Part shown: positions 8,580 to 16,856 of the stretch, piece by piece
Layout: every line of letters starts with the position of its first letter
How positions within the stretch are numbered: position 1 is the first letter of the stretch
From: PALSA-612 sp963765295
GTDB lineage: Bacteria; Actinomycetota; Thermoleophilia; Gaiellales; Gaiellaceae
Length of the DNA: 64,000 nucleotides
Direction of reading: 5' to 3'
Assembly: GCA_963765295.1 (NCBI GenBank)
Contig: CAVXVO010000005.1
Span: 496,001-560,000 of the forward strand
Program-made: the position numbers and the translations under genes
Notes under the pieces: model-generated
Told to the model about the DNA's origin: nothing
The model's database searches: none
The model's input: only the letters and a program-made list of their open reading frames with translations

Positions 8580-8800
8580 AACAACGACCCTATTAGCGAG
8601 ATCGCCAGGTCTGCGACGATCGTGATGCTCCGAGTTCGCGCTTGCCTGGGACGGCGCACGTGGCAGCGGTCAACGGCCTCCGCCCTTGCTTGATCCGGAT
8701 CGCCCGAAACGCGCGCCAACCTCGACGCCTTAGCGGATCCGCGACGAGTCGCGAAGCGGGCTCACGGCATCGACAGCCGTGCCGGCGGTGGCCGACGCGC

Positions 8801-9373
8801 TCATTTCCCGCTGGTCAGGGAGTTGCAGGCGCTCGAGCTCGCGAACGCGTTCTTCAGCTCGTCCTTCGCGCCGAGCCCCTGGAGGTCCGTGAACGTCGTC
8901 TTGACCTGCGTCTTCATCGTCGCGAGTGTGGTCGTCGCCGTTGAGACGGCACCGACGACGCCGCTCACGCCGGAGACCCCTTTGACCGCGCTCTCGATCG
9001 TGGTCACATCCTGCTGCAAGCTCGTCGAGAGCTGGTCGAGGGAGTCCTTCGCCTGCTGCCCGGCCTTGGTGTCGGGCTTGCCAAGCCCCTTCAGGTCGGA
9101 AGTAAGTGTCTCCGTCGCCGACTTCGCATCTCCGGCTGCCTTCTGCAGCCCGCTCTTCGTCGGATCGCTCTTCACGGAGCCGACGGCCGACTTGATCGCC
9201 GCCTGCCAGGTCGTGATCGACGAGCAGACGCCGCTCGCCCAGGTCTCGGTGGCAGAGGCACTCGTGGTCGTCGCAGTCGAGCCGCCGCCCCCGCTCGAGC
9301 CGCAGCCTACCGCGAGGAACACCAACGACGACGCTGTGACAGCGATGAGGCCCTGTTTGCGAATGGATTTCAT
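8801..9373 (-). CDS. Secreted lipoprotein, helical, unknown function
   Basis: About 190 residues from the second ATG (9373), which is better spaced from GAAAGGG than the first (9379). The signal peptide ends in a lipobox (FLAVGCGSSG), followed by a Gly/Ser/Thr linker. The rest is Ala/Ser/Thr/Lys-rich and predicted helical, with two Cys (one in GVCSSITTW, one in SSACNSL) that could pair. It looks like a cell-wall-anchored helical bundle. No enzyme motif. Confidence 0.8.
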   Translation of the reverse strand: MKSIRKQGLIAVTASSLVFLAVGCGSSGGGGSTATTTSASATETWASGVCSSITTWQAAIKSAVGSVKSDPTKSGLQKAAGDAKSATETLTSDLKGLGKPDTKAGQQAKDSLDQLSTSLQQDVTTIESAVKGVSGVSGVVGAVSTATTTLATMKTQVKTTFTDLQGLGAKDELKNAFASSSACNSLTSGK

Positions 9374-9433
9374 GGTCATGCCCTTTCGGCGGATCGGGAG
9401 GGCCGGCGAGTGTGCCGGCCCTCCTCCCGCGAT

Positions 9434-9961
9434 CTACGAGGTGATTGCGCCCGACACCTCGTCCTGGGACTTCGCGATCGCTTTCTGCAGCTCGTCGTAG
9501 TCGCCCGAGTCGATCGCCTGGTTGATCCGCTTGTCCGAGTTGACGAGCGCGGCCTCGACCTTGTCCGCATACTGGTCGTCGACGACCGCCACTACCGCCG
9601 ACGATCCCGGCGGCAGGTACTGCTCGAGATCGACGCCCATCTGCTTCTCCTCATGCCGCTTGCGCAGAGCGCCGACGCCGGCGCCGATTCCTGCACCGAT
9701 CGCGGTCGCGGCAAGCAGCGGCGGCGCGAACAGCCCGACCACCAATCCGGCCGTCCCGCCGAGCACCGCGCCGCCGGCGACGCGCCCATCACCATGCTCG
9801 TCCACGTCGACCTTGCCGCTCGCGTCGCGATTCATCACGACCGCCCCGACGACCTTGTACTCGCCGCCGTCCTGCCCGGCCTTCAGCGCCTTGAAGTCCT
9901 TGGCAGCCGCACCAGCCTCTGAGTATGTTCCCACCACAAGCGCGAGATTGTCACCATCCAT
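9434..9961 (-). CDS. DUF1269 family protein
   Basis: 175 residues, ATG with AGAGAGGAGG upstream. The order is typical of the DUF1269 family: an N-terminal ferredoxin-like part (ALVVGTYSEAGAAAKDF), a central Gly-rich hydrophobic hairpin (GGAVLGGTAGLVVGLF to GAGIGAGVGAL) and a C-terminal alpha/beta part (SSAVVAVVDDQYADKVEAAL). Members are frequent in stress-related gene sets. The promoter carries palindrome site 2. Confidence 0.85.
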   Translation of the reverse strand: MDGDNLALVVGTYSEAGAAAKDFKALKAGQDGGEYKVVGAVVMNRDASGKVDVDEHGDGRVAGGAVLGGTAGLVVGLFAPPLLAATAIGAGIGAGVGALRKRHEEKQMGVDLEQYLPPGSSAVVAVVDDQYADKVEAALVNSDKRINQAIDSGDYDELQKAIAKSQDEVSGAITS

Positions 9962-9989
9962 GACTCCTCCTCTCTAGGGTCTTTCGCCG

Positions 9990-10047
9990 AGACTCGCACG
10001 CATCGCCGCCCTATAGGACCGCTCGAGCGGCGTTCACCCAGGTGAAC
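9990..10047 (-). promoter_or_regulatory. Palindrome promoter, site 2 of 4
   Basis: Perfect 7+7 palindrome GTTCACC-CA-GGTGAAC at 10032-10047. Read on the minus strand, the -10-like element (GAGTCT, preceded by GCGTGC) begins 51 nt after TTCAC. It precedes the DUF1269 gene, whose start codon is about 70 nt from the palindrome. Confidence 0.6.
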
Positions 10048-10158
10048 CGAGACGCCTCAAACCGCCGCGAGGCGGGTCTGGTGTTGGAGCAGGCAGAGCG
10101 CGAAGCACGAGGCGCTACCCACATCCGCGCGCACGCCGTCCTCGCTGACACTGCTGGC

Positions 10159-10521
10159 CTACGGGTTGCGTGGCTGGCGCCGCCAGCGGTTCCAGGGCCA
10201 CATTCCGTCTATCTCGACCTCGAGTGCGAAGCTCAGAAGGATCCGGACGACGACGATCACGCCCAGTATCACGACGCTTTGGTAGGTCTGGTCGACGATG
10301 ATCGTCCGCACGATGTCAGCGACGATCAGCACTTCCAGGCCGAGCAGGATCGAGCGACCGAGGTTGCGGCGAAGCTCCTCGTAGGAGCCGGGCCGACGCT
10401 CGGGGTGGGACACACGGACGAGGAAGATCAGAAACGCTCCGAACCCGCCGACGAGCATGATCCCCGCCCCAACTGCTTCCACGACGCGAACGATGTCGGA
10501 AACCGTGCTCTTGTAGCCCAT
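10159..10521 (-). CDS. DUF1622 family membrane protein
   Basis: 120 residues with three hydrophobic segments (about 16-36, 58-74, 80-98). ELRRNLGRSILLGLEVLIVADIVRTI is the family's conserved helix region. DUF1622 proteins are small inner-membrane proteins without a proven role. Confidence 0.85.
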   Translation of the reverse strand: MGYKSTVSDIVRVVEAVGAGIMLVGGFGAFLIFLVRVSHPERRPGSYEELRRNLGRSILLGLEVLIVADIVRTIIVDQTYQSVVILGVIVVVRILLSFALEVEIDGMWPWNRWRRQPRNP

Positions 10522-10809
10522 CGCAGCTCAACCCTACGCAACAGGCGACCGACCGCGCACGGAATCGCGCCAGGTCAATCGGTGCCGCTGCCTCGACGTC
10601 GAATCGGCGAAGCTCGATGAGTCGGCCTTCTCGGCGATTCCCTCAGCGCTGCGACGAGGTCGGCGCGGAAGACGCCCGCGACCGCCTCGTCGCACCGGCG
10701 TCCAGCCCGGCGGGCTCCGGGCCCTGCCGGACGTCTGGCCCTGCCGGTGAAGTCATGCGACCATGTGTCGCAGATGGCACGAGGATCGGGACAGAGGGAA
10801 GCGGCGGCT

Positions 10810-13068
10810 ATGGAGATGACGGGCACGGCTGCCCTTCCTCCGCTGATCGAGGCCAAGCTGGCTGCTCCCGGTGCGCGTGAAGATATGGTCGACCGTCCGC
10901 GTCTCTGGACGGGGCCGACTGCCGGTGTCGATGCGGTGCTGACGCTCGTCGCGGCACCGGCCGGGTACGGAAAGACGACTGCGGTGCGGGCATGGTGTGC
11001 GAGCCAGGACGCGGCGCTGGCCTGGGTCACTCTCGATGCCGATGACAACGATCCGACTCGATTGTGGCGGTACGTCGCGTCGGCGGTCGATCGCGTGCGG
11101 CCGGGGCTCGGGCGGGGTGCGCTGCAGCGGCTGGGTATACCGGGCGGTGCGATCGAGGATGCGGTCGACGAGCTCACGAACGGCATCGCCGCGTTCGGCA
11201 AGCGGCTACTCCTGGTGCTCGACGATCTCCACGCGGTGACCGACGAAGCCTGCATCGCGTCGCTCGACCGTGCTCTCTCGCATCTCCCACTCGCCGCGCG
11301 CGTGATTCTCGTCACCCGGGTCGATCCTGCGCTGAGCCTCGCGCGATACCGCGCCGCCGGGCTGCTCGCCGAGCTGCGGGCGAACGAGCTCGCGTTCACC
11401 CGGGCCGAGACGCACGAGCTGCTGGTCACCCGCGGGGAGATCGAGCTCGGGGCGGACGAGATCGAACTGCTCGTGCAGCAGACCGAGGGCTGGCCCGCGA
11501 CGCTCGTCCTGGCCGGCCTCTGGCTGCGCACGGTCGACGACGCGGCTGCGGCCGTGCGAGCGTTTGGAGGCGATCAGCGCTTCGTGGCCGAGTACCTGAG
11601 CAGCGAGGTCCTCGCGACGCTCGACGAGGACCAGCGGTCGTTTCTCCACGGCGCCGCGGTCATGGGCGAGTTCACCGCCGAGCTCTGCGACGCCGTGCTC
11701 GACCGCACCGGCTCGTCCGTTGTGCTGGCCGAGCTCGAGCGCTCCAACCTGCTCGTCTCGCGGCTCGAACGAGGAGGCTGGTTTCGCATCCACTCGCTGT
11801 TCGCCGCATATGCCCGCACCGCGCTCGCCTCATCGGAGCCGATCGCCGCGACGACGATTCAGCGCCGAGCCGCCGAATGGCTCAGATCGCACGGATTGCC
11901 CATGGAAGCGCTCCGGCATGCGGCGGCGGCGGGCGACCACGAGTTCGTCGCCGAAGTGCTCGTCGAGTACTACCTGTCCCTGATCAGGAGCGGCGACGGC
12001 GGTACGCTTCTTCGCTGGGTTCGCACACTGCCGGATGACCGTGTCCTCGAGCACCCGGAGCTGGCGGCGGCCGCCGCGGCGGCCGCGGTGCTCGCGGGAG
12101 AGGGCGCCATCGAGCAGCGCCGGTTCATGCAGCTCGCCGATCGGGCGCAGAGTCAGCAACACGGACAGTCCGACGCGTATGTCGAAATCTGGGTGAGATT
12201 GGTTCGTGCGGGCACGATCGACGGTGGCGTCGGCCGGGCGGTGCTCGACGGCCGCCGCGCCGTCGAACTCGCGCGGGCAAGCTCCGACGAGATCCTGACG
12301 GGCGCTCGCGCTACGTACGCGCGCGCTCTCTTCTTCGCGGGCGACCTCCACGAGGCGTCGGCTGCCGCCCTTCAGGTGCTAGAGCATCCGGATATCGGGC
12401 GTCGTCCGCCGAGCCTGATCCTCGCACGCTCGACGCTCGCCCACGTCGCCGTCGAGCGCGGGCAGCTCGTCGCGGCCCGACGCCATGCCGACGCGGCGAA
12501 GGCCGCCGTGGGCCGGATCGGGAGCAGCCGGAGCTGGCTCGGCGCGAACGCGGCCGCCGCTCTGGGAACGGTGCTGGCCGCCGAAGGGAAGCTCGTCGAG
12601 GCAGAGCACGAGCTCGTCACCGCCGAGCGCTTCTTCGCGGACGAGGTGGCGACCGTACAGCACACCTGGCTCCTCGTGCTCCTCGCCCGTTGCCGTCTGC
12701 GCCGCGGTCGCCTCGACGAGGCGCAACCGGTGCTGCGCTCTGCCCGGGAGGCCCTCGACGAGCTCACGGACAGCGGGATCGTGCGGCCGCTTTGCGACGA
12801 GGTGGAACGAGAACTCCGGACGGCAAGAGAACGGGCAGCAGGCGGAGAGCTGCTCGAGGCGCCCACCGCGGCAGAGCTCGCCGTGCTCCGGCTCCTGGCC
12901 TCCGACCTGTCGGCACGGGAGATCGGCGAGCAACTCTTCCTCTCACTCAACACGATCCGGTCCCACACCCGCACGATCTACCGGAAGCTCGGCGTCCACT
13001 CCCGCCCGGACGCCGTCGCACGCGCGACCCTACTCGGCCTCCTCGAGCAAACGCGTTCACCCAAGTGA
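10810..13068 (+). CDS. MalT/LuxR-type ATP-binding transcriptional regulator
   Basis: About 752 residues from ATG 10810 (an upstream GTG/ATG would add 21 residues without a better signal). Layout: STAND-type NTPase with Walker A APAGYGKTT (residues 49-57) and Walker B LLLVLDDLH (133-141); a winged and helical-repeat (TPR-like) region from about 230 to 680; and a C-terminal LuxR helix-turn-helix (LSAREIGEQLFLSLNTIRSH) near residue 700. Such proteins are ligand-controlled activators. Its last codons overlap palindrome site 3. As the only large regulator in the block it is the natural candidate reader of the four palindromes; that is inference. Confidence 0.9.
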   Translation: MEMTGTAALPPLIEAKLAAPGAREDMVDRPRLWTGPTAGVDAVLTLVAAPAGYGKTTAVRAWCASQDAALAWVTLDADDNDPTRLWRYVASAVDRVRPGLGRGALQRLGIPGGAIEDAVDELTNGIAAFGKRLLLVLDDLHAVTDEACIASLDRALSHLPLAARVILVTRVDPALSLARYRAAGLLAELRANELAFTRAETHELLVTRGEIELGADEIELLVQQTEGWPATLVLAGLWLRTVDDAAAAVRAFGGDQRFVAEYLSSEVLATLDEDQRSFLHGAAVMGEFTAELCDAVLDRTGSSVVLAELERSNLLVSRLERGGWFRIHSLFAAYARTALASSEPIAATTIQRRAAEWLRSHGLPMEALRHAAAAGDHEFVAEVLVEYYLSLIRSGDGGTLLRWVRTLPDDRVLEHPELAAAAAAAAVLAGEGAIEQRRFMQLADRAQSQQHGQSDAYVEIWVRLVRAGTIDGGVGRAVLDGRRAVELARASSDEILTGARATYARALFFAGDLHEASAAALQVLEHPDIGRRPPSLILARSTLAHVAVERGQLVAARRHADAAKAAVGRIGSSRSWLGANAAAALGTVLAAEGKLVEAEHELVTAERFFADEVATVQHTWLLVLLARCRLRRGRLDEAQPVLRSAREALDELTDSGIVRPLCDEVERELRTARERAAGGELLEAPTAAELAVLRLLASDLSAREIGEQLFLSLNTIRSHTRTIYRKLGVHSRPDAVARATLLGLLEQTRSPK

Positions 13069-13112
13069 ACGGTGCACCTCACCACGTAGACACCGGGGGG
13101 GCGTGTCAGGCT
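13055..13112 (+). promoter_or_regulatory. Palindrome promoter, site 3 of 4
   Basis: GTTCAC-CCAA-GTGAAC, a perfect inverted repeat at 13055-13070 that overlaps the stop codon of the LuxR gene. A -10-like CAGGCT starts at 13107, 51 nt after TTCAC, within GCGTGTCAGGCTG. The start codon of the next gene is only 7 bases downstream, so its transcript would be nearly leaderless. Confidence 0.6.
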
Positions 13113-13118
13113 GTGTGA

Positions 13119-13331
13119 ATGGGCAGTCGCGAGTACCGGCTCGTGGTCGAAGGCGAGCTGAGCGACCGCATGCAGCTCGCCTTCGAGGGCATGAACCTCA
13201 CGCGCGGTGACGGCACCACGATCCTGACCGGCATCGTCCGCGACCAGGCTGAGCTCCAGGGCGTCCTCCAGCGGATCACCGATCTCGGACTCACATTGCT
13301 CGATCTGACCGCCATCGACAACGTCGCCTGA
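13119..13331 (+). CDS. Small conserved protein, unknown function
   Basis: 70 residues from ATG 13119. The alternation YRLVVEGELSD, TTILTGIVRDQAEL, VLQRITDLGLTLLDL suggests a ferredoxin-like beta-alpha-beta fold with a conserved-looking RDQAEL segment. Similar small proteins are often found beside actinobacterial regulators, but I do not know a function. It is expressed from palindrome site 3. Confidence 0.65.
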   Translation: MGSREYRLVVEGELSDRMQLAFEGMNLTRGDGTTILTGIVRDQAELQGVLQRITDLGLTLLDLTAIDNVA

Positions 13332-13353
13332 CGCTGAAAAGTGGTGAGCCAGT

Positions 13354-13893
13354 GTGGTGCCGGGAGATGATGGTCGGGTGACGACTCCGCGGCGTCAACG
13401 GGTCGCTGATGCCGGCAGGAAGGTTCGTGCCGTGCCGCGCCCGAATCTGATCGAGCGCCGCCTGTCGAAATTCCTGCGCGAGCCGCCTTCGGTTCGCCTC
13501 GCCGCGGGCGTGATCGTCGTGGCCACGACGGTCGTCGTGGTCGGGGGCGGGATCCTGATCAGGGTGCTCGACCACCACGAGTACTCGAACGTCTGGGTCG
13601 GAATGTGGTGGTCGCTGCAGACGGTGACCACAGTCGGCTACGGCGACGTGACGCCGAAAGCCGTCGCCGGCCGGCTCGTGGGCGCGTTTGTGATGCTGGA
13701 GGGAATCGCGTTCCTCGCGATCGTCACCGCGGCGATCACCTCGACCTTCGTCGCCCGCGCCCAGAGCGAGCGTGCCGCTGCTGAGCAGGCAGACGAGGAG
13801 ACTGAGGAGGCACGGGTCGATGCCCGCTTCGACGATCTCGTCCAGCGCCTCGACCGCCTCGAGTCGATGGTCCGCGAGCTCGGCAAGAGCTGA
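13354..13893 (+). CDS. Two-TM potassium channel (KcsA-like)
   Basis: 179 residues from GTG 13354 (a GTG at 13378 is an alternative). TM1 lies at about residues 49-70, a pore helix WVGMWWSLQTVTT leads into the selectivity filter TVGYGD (93-98), and TM2 at about 106-130. The C-terminus (ESMVRELGKS) follows an acidic coiled coil that could tetramerise. The filter is intact, so this should be a K+ channel. It lies 22 bases after the small 70-residue gene. Confidence 0.9.
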   Translation: MVPGDDGRVTTPRRQRVADAGRKVRAVPRPNLIERRLSKFLREPPSVRLAAGVIVVATTVVVVGGGILIRVLDHHEYSNVWVGMWWSLQTVTTVGYGDVTPKAVAGRLVGAFVMLEGIAFLAIVTAAITSTFVARAQSERAAAEQADEETEEARVDARFDDLVQRLDRLESMVRELGKS

Positions 13894-13929
13894 GCCAACC
13901 GAGCTATCCCGGGCTCGGCGACCTGTGTC

Positions 13930-14565
13930 TTACGCAGACGATGTCGTGGGTGGTGGCGTCTGGTCGCCACGGGATCGCACGAGGGCGACGATCGCGATCA
14001 GCAGGTAGCCGAACGCGGCCGCTTTGGGGGCGAAGATCGCCAGCACGATCACGCCGATGTAGAAGCCGAGGTTCGGCGTCGTCGCGATCAGGATCGCGTT
14101 GACCTCTTTCTCGCTCACCTCCGGCCTGAGCAGCCCTCGGGCGCGTGCGATCGAGCCCCAGAGAGCGCCGACCAGAAGCTGGATAACGAGCAGCGAGGCT
14201 CCATAGAAGATGGCTGCGGCCCGCTCGGCGTTGTTGTCGTGGATCGCCTCGGCCACGAGCCTGGTCGGGAAGGGCAGGAACGCGACCGCCATCAGCAGCA
14301 CCAGGTTGATGACCATGACCTGCTGGTTTGCGTATTGCAGGCGCCGGAAGATGGCGTGGTGGGCCATCCAGATCCCTCCGATCGTGATGAAGCTCGTCGC
14401 GTACGCCAGATAGGAGGGCCACTGATGTGCGATGCCGCGCCACAGGTTGCCGAACGCTGCCTCGGGGACAGCCACTTCGAGGATGAGCAACGTGATCGCG
14501 ATTGCGAACACGCCGTCACTGAACGCCTCCGTTCGGCTGGTGCTCCAGCGGTCGTCCACAGCCAA
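13930..14565 (-). CDS. TMEM175-type (DUF1211) potassium channel protein
   Basis: 211 residues. The family signature RTEAFSDGVFAIAITLL lies near the N-terminus (helix 1 with FSDGVFAIA), followed by further helices and a YIGVIVLAIFAPKAA segment. Bacterial TMEM175 proteins form tetrameric K+ leak channels. It is divergent from the small membrane protein at 14720, with palindrome site 4 in between. Confidence 0.9.
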   Translation of the reverse strand: MAVDDRWSTSRTEAFSDGVFAIAITLLILEVAVPEAAFGNLWRGIAHQWPSYLAYATSFITIGGIWMAHHAIFRRLQYANQQVMVINLVLLMAVAFLPFPTRLVAEAIHDNNAERAAAIFYGASLLVIQLLVGALWGSIARARGLLRPEVSEKEVNAILIATTPNLGFYIGVIVLAIFAPKAAAFGYLLIAIVALVRSRGDQTPPPTTSSA

Positions 14566-14602
14566 CGTTTCACCGCACGCGCCACCGCTCCTTCCCGATC
14601 GT

Positions 14603-14660
14603 GTTCACCCAAGTGAAATCCGAAGCGCGTCCTCGCTGAGCCGGCTCCGGGTCATAGGTT
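14603..14660 (+). promoter_or_regulatory. Palindrome promoter, site 4 of 4
   Basis: GTTCAC-CCAA-GTGAAA at 14603-14618; -10-like TAGGTT at 14655, 51 nt after TTCAC, inside GGGTCATAGGTTG. The surrounding 70 bases are visibly similar to site 1, including the words after the hexamer (TGACGTTGGA in both). It lies between divergent genes and could serve either; the hexamer points to the plus-strand gene at 14720. Confidence 0.65.
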
Positions 14661-14719
14661 GCTGACGTTGGAGCTACGGACGGCCGGGCCCATTCCGGTA
14701 TCGAGCGAAGGGAGCGCAG

Positions 14720-14959
14720 GTGCTTGCTTACACGAACAACCCGAGTTTCTGGGACGTGATCTGGTGGATGATCGTCTTCTTCGCCTGGGTGATCTGGATC
14801 TTCGTCGTCATCAACGTGTTCATCGACAACTTCCGCCGGCAGGACCACAGCGGCTGGGCGAAGGCGATGTGGACGGTCTTGATCATCTTCTTGCCGGTGC
14901 TCGGCGTGCTCTTCTACCTCATCGCACGCCCGAAGGAAATCGCAGTCACGACCCTGTAG
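14720..14959 (+). CDS. Small PLDc_N-type membrane protein
   Basis: 79 residues from GTG with GAAGGGAG upstream. Two Trp-rich helices (IWWMIVFFAWVIWIFVVINVF and MWTVLIIFLPVLGVLFYLI) are separated by a charged loop and followed by ARPKE, the arrangement of the phospholipase D N-terminal (PLDc_N) membrane domain. There is no catalytic HKD motif. Envelope role presumed. Confidence 0.8.
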   Translation: MLAYTNNPSFWDVIWWMIVFFAWVIWIFVVINVFIDNFRRQDHSGWAKAMWTVLIIFLPVLGVLFYLIARPKEIAVTTL

Positions 14960-15048
14960 CCGATGTGCGACATTGACCTGCTGCGCGCCGGACGCCCCTC
15001 GCCGCAGCCCGGCAAAGCCGCCACGAAGTGGCGCGGGAAGGAGTACGG

Positions 15049-16639
15049 ATGATGGACGAAAGCGAGAGCAACGAGTGGCCCGATCCGGTTTCACCCGCTT
15101 CCGACTCCCTGGCCGGACGCCAGCAACTCAGCGATGATCGGCCCGACGAGGAACCGGCGGAGGCGCCGGTCGCTGCCGGGTCCGGCGAGGTTGGAGAGGA
15201 GTCTCCGCCGGCTGACGGTAGGTCGGGGTCGAAGCCGAAGGTGGTGCCGCACTTCACGCCGGGCGAGCGGGCCGCGAGGGGTAAGGCGGCGAGGGCGGAG
15301 ATCCCGCGGTCGACGCAGGCTGACATCGCGTTTCCCAAGCGCCGCGACCCGATCGCGTTGTTGGAGGAGCAGGCCTTGTCGCGGGTTCCGGAGCTGGTGC
15401 CGATCCGCTACGGCCGGATGCTGGTGTCGTCGTTTGCCTTCTACCGCGGCGGCGCGCTGATCATGGCGTCGGATCTCGCCGCGAACGCCGAACTCGGGGC
15501 TCCGGGTCCAGCTGTGCGGGGACGCGCATCTGTCGAACTTCGGGATGTTCGGATCGCCGGAGCGAGATTTGGTCTTCGACATCAACGACTTCGACGAGAC
15601 GGCGCCAGGCCCGTGGGAGTGGGACGTGAAGCGCCTGGCGGCGAGCTTCGCGATCGGAGGCCGCGAGAACGGCTTCTCCGCCAAGGAACGGCGCACGATC
15701 GCGCTCGCTACCGTGCGCGCCTACCGAGAGGCGATGGCCGCCTTCGCGGGCATGCGCAACCTCGAAGTCTGGTACACGGCTCTGCCGGTCGAGCGGGCGC
15801 TTCGGGAGTTCACCGCCGGCATCGACCCGAAGCGGTTGAGGAAGCAGCAAGCCGACATCGCCAAGTTGCGCACCAAGGACAGCATGGACGCCTTTGCGAA
15901 ACTGACCCACCTCGTCGACGGAGAGGCCCGGATCATCAGCGACCCGCCGCTGATCGTCCCGATCGACGAGCTCATCCCCACCGAGACAGAGCGGGACGCG
16001 TTCGAGACCGAGATCCGCGGCCTGATCCGCGGTTACCGGCGCACGCTCGAGACCGACCGTCGTCACCTGATCGAAGAGTTCCGCTACGCCCACATGGCCC
16101 GCAAAGTGGTCGGGGTCGGGAGCGTCGGCACCCGCGCCTGGATCCTGCTCTTCCTCGGCAAGGACGATCATGACCCGCTCTTCCTACAGGTCAAGGAAGC
16201 CCAGCAGTCGGTGCTGGAGCAGTTCGCCGGCAAGAGCACGTACAACAACTGCGGCCAGCGGGTCGTCGCCGGGCAGCGGCTGATGCAGGCGACCAGCGAC
16301 ATCTTCCTCGGCTGGCAACACGTCGCCGCCGGCCTGGACGGCCAACCCCGGGACTTCTACGTGCGCCAGCTCAAAGACTGGAAAGGGTCGTTCGCTTTCG
16401 AAGCAGCCATCCCACCGGGTGCAGCCGCGTACGGGAGAGCGTGCGGCTGGACGCTCGCACGCGCCCACGCCCGCTCAGGCGACCGGATCGCGATCTCCAG
16501 CTACCTCGGCAAATCCGACGTCTTCGACCAGGCAATCGCGACCTTCGCCGAAACCTACGCCGACCAGAACGAACGCGACTACAAGGCACTTCAGGACGCC
16601 GTCGCCTCAGGCCGCGTCAAAGCCCAAACAGGCCTCTAA
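15049..16639 (+). pseudogene. DUF2252 protein, frameshifted as sequenced
   Basis: Start ATG 15049 with GGAAGGAG. The first frame encodes an acidic, Pro-rich 80-residue tail and the DUF2252 start (HFTPGERAARGKAAR, RYGRMLVSSFAFYRGGA); the second frame continues from near 15490 with VQLCGDAHLSNFGMF, VFDINDFDETAPGPWEWD and runs to the stop. Removing one base near 15486-15490 rejoins them into about 529 residues. The kinase-like fold motifs (GDAHLSNFG, DINDFDET) are intact, so the gene was functional until very recently, or the indel is a sequencing error. Family role unknown. Confidence 0.85.
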
Positions 16640-16700
16640 CAACCCGATTCAGCCATCGGCAACGTCGCTGCCACCCAGAACGTCCGAGCGGTTTCTGACG

Positions 16701-16730
16701 ACGGGGGCGGAGATTCTTCACCGCCCCCGT
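16701..16730. terminator. Bidirectional terminator
   Basis: Perfect 10-bp stem (16701-16710 with 16721-16730) with a 10-base loop, between the convergent DUF2252 and antiporter genes. No long T-run, but the stem is very stable. Confidence 0.65.
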
Positions 16731-16856
16731 TCCAGTCGTGAGCAGTGGTCGGTTCCGGTGGGCGCGACCTCGATCGCGTGCCGCTGAGGCCGGAGCAGAG
16801 CAATTGATCGTCCAGTTCCCCTGCGCTTCTGGCCAGCGGCACCGTGGCGCCGTAGG

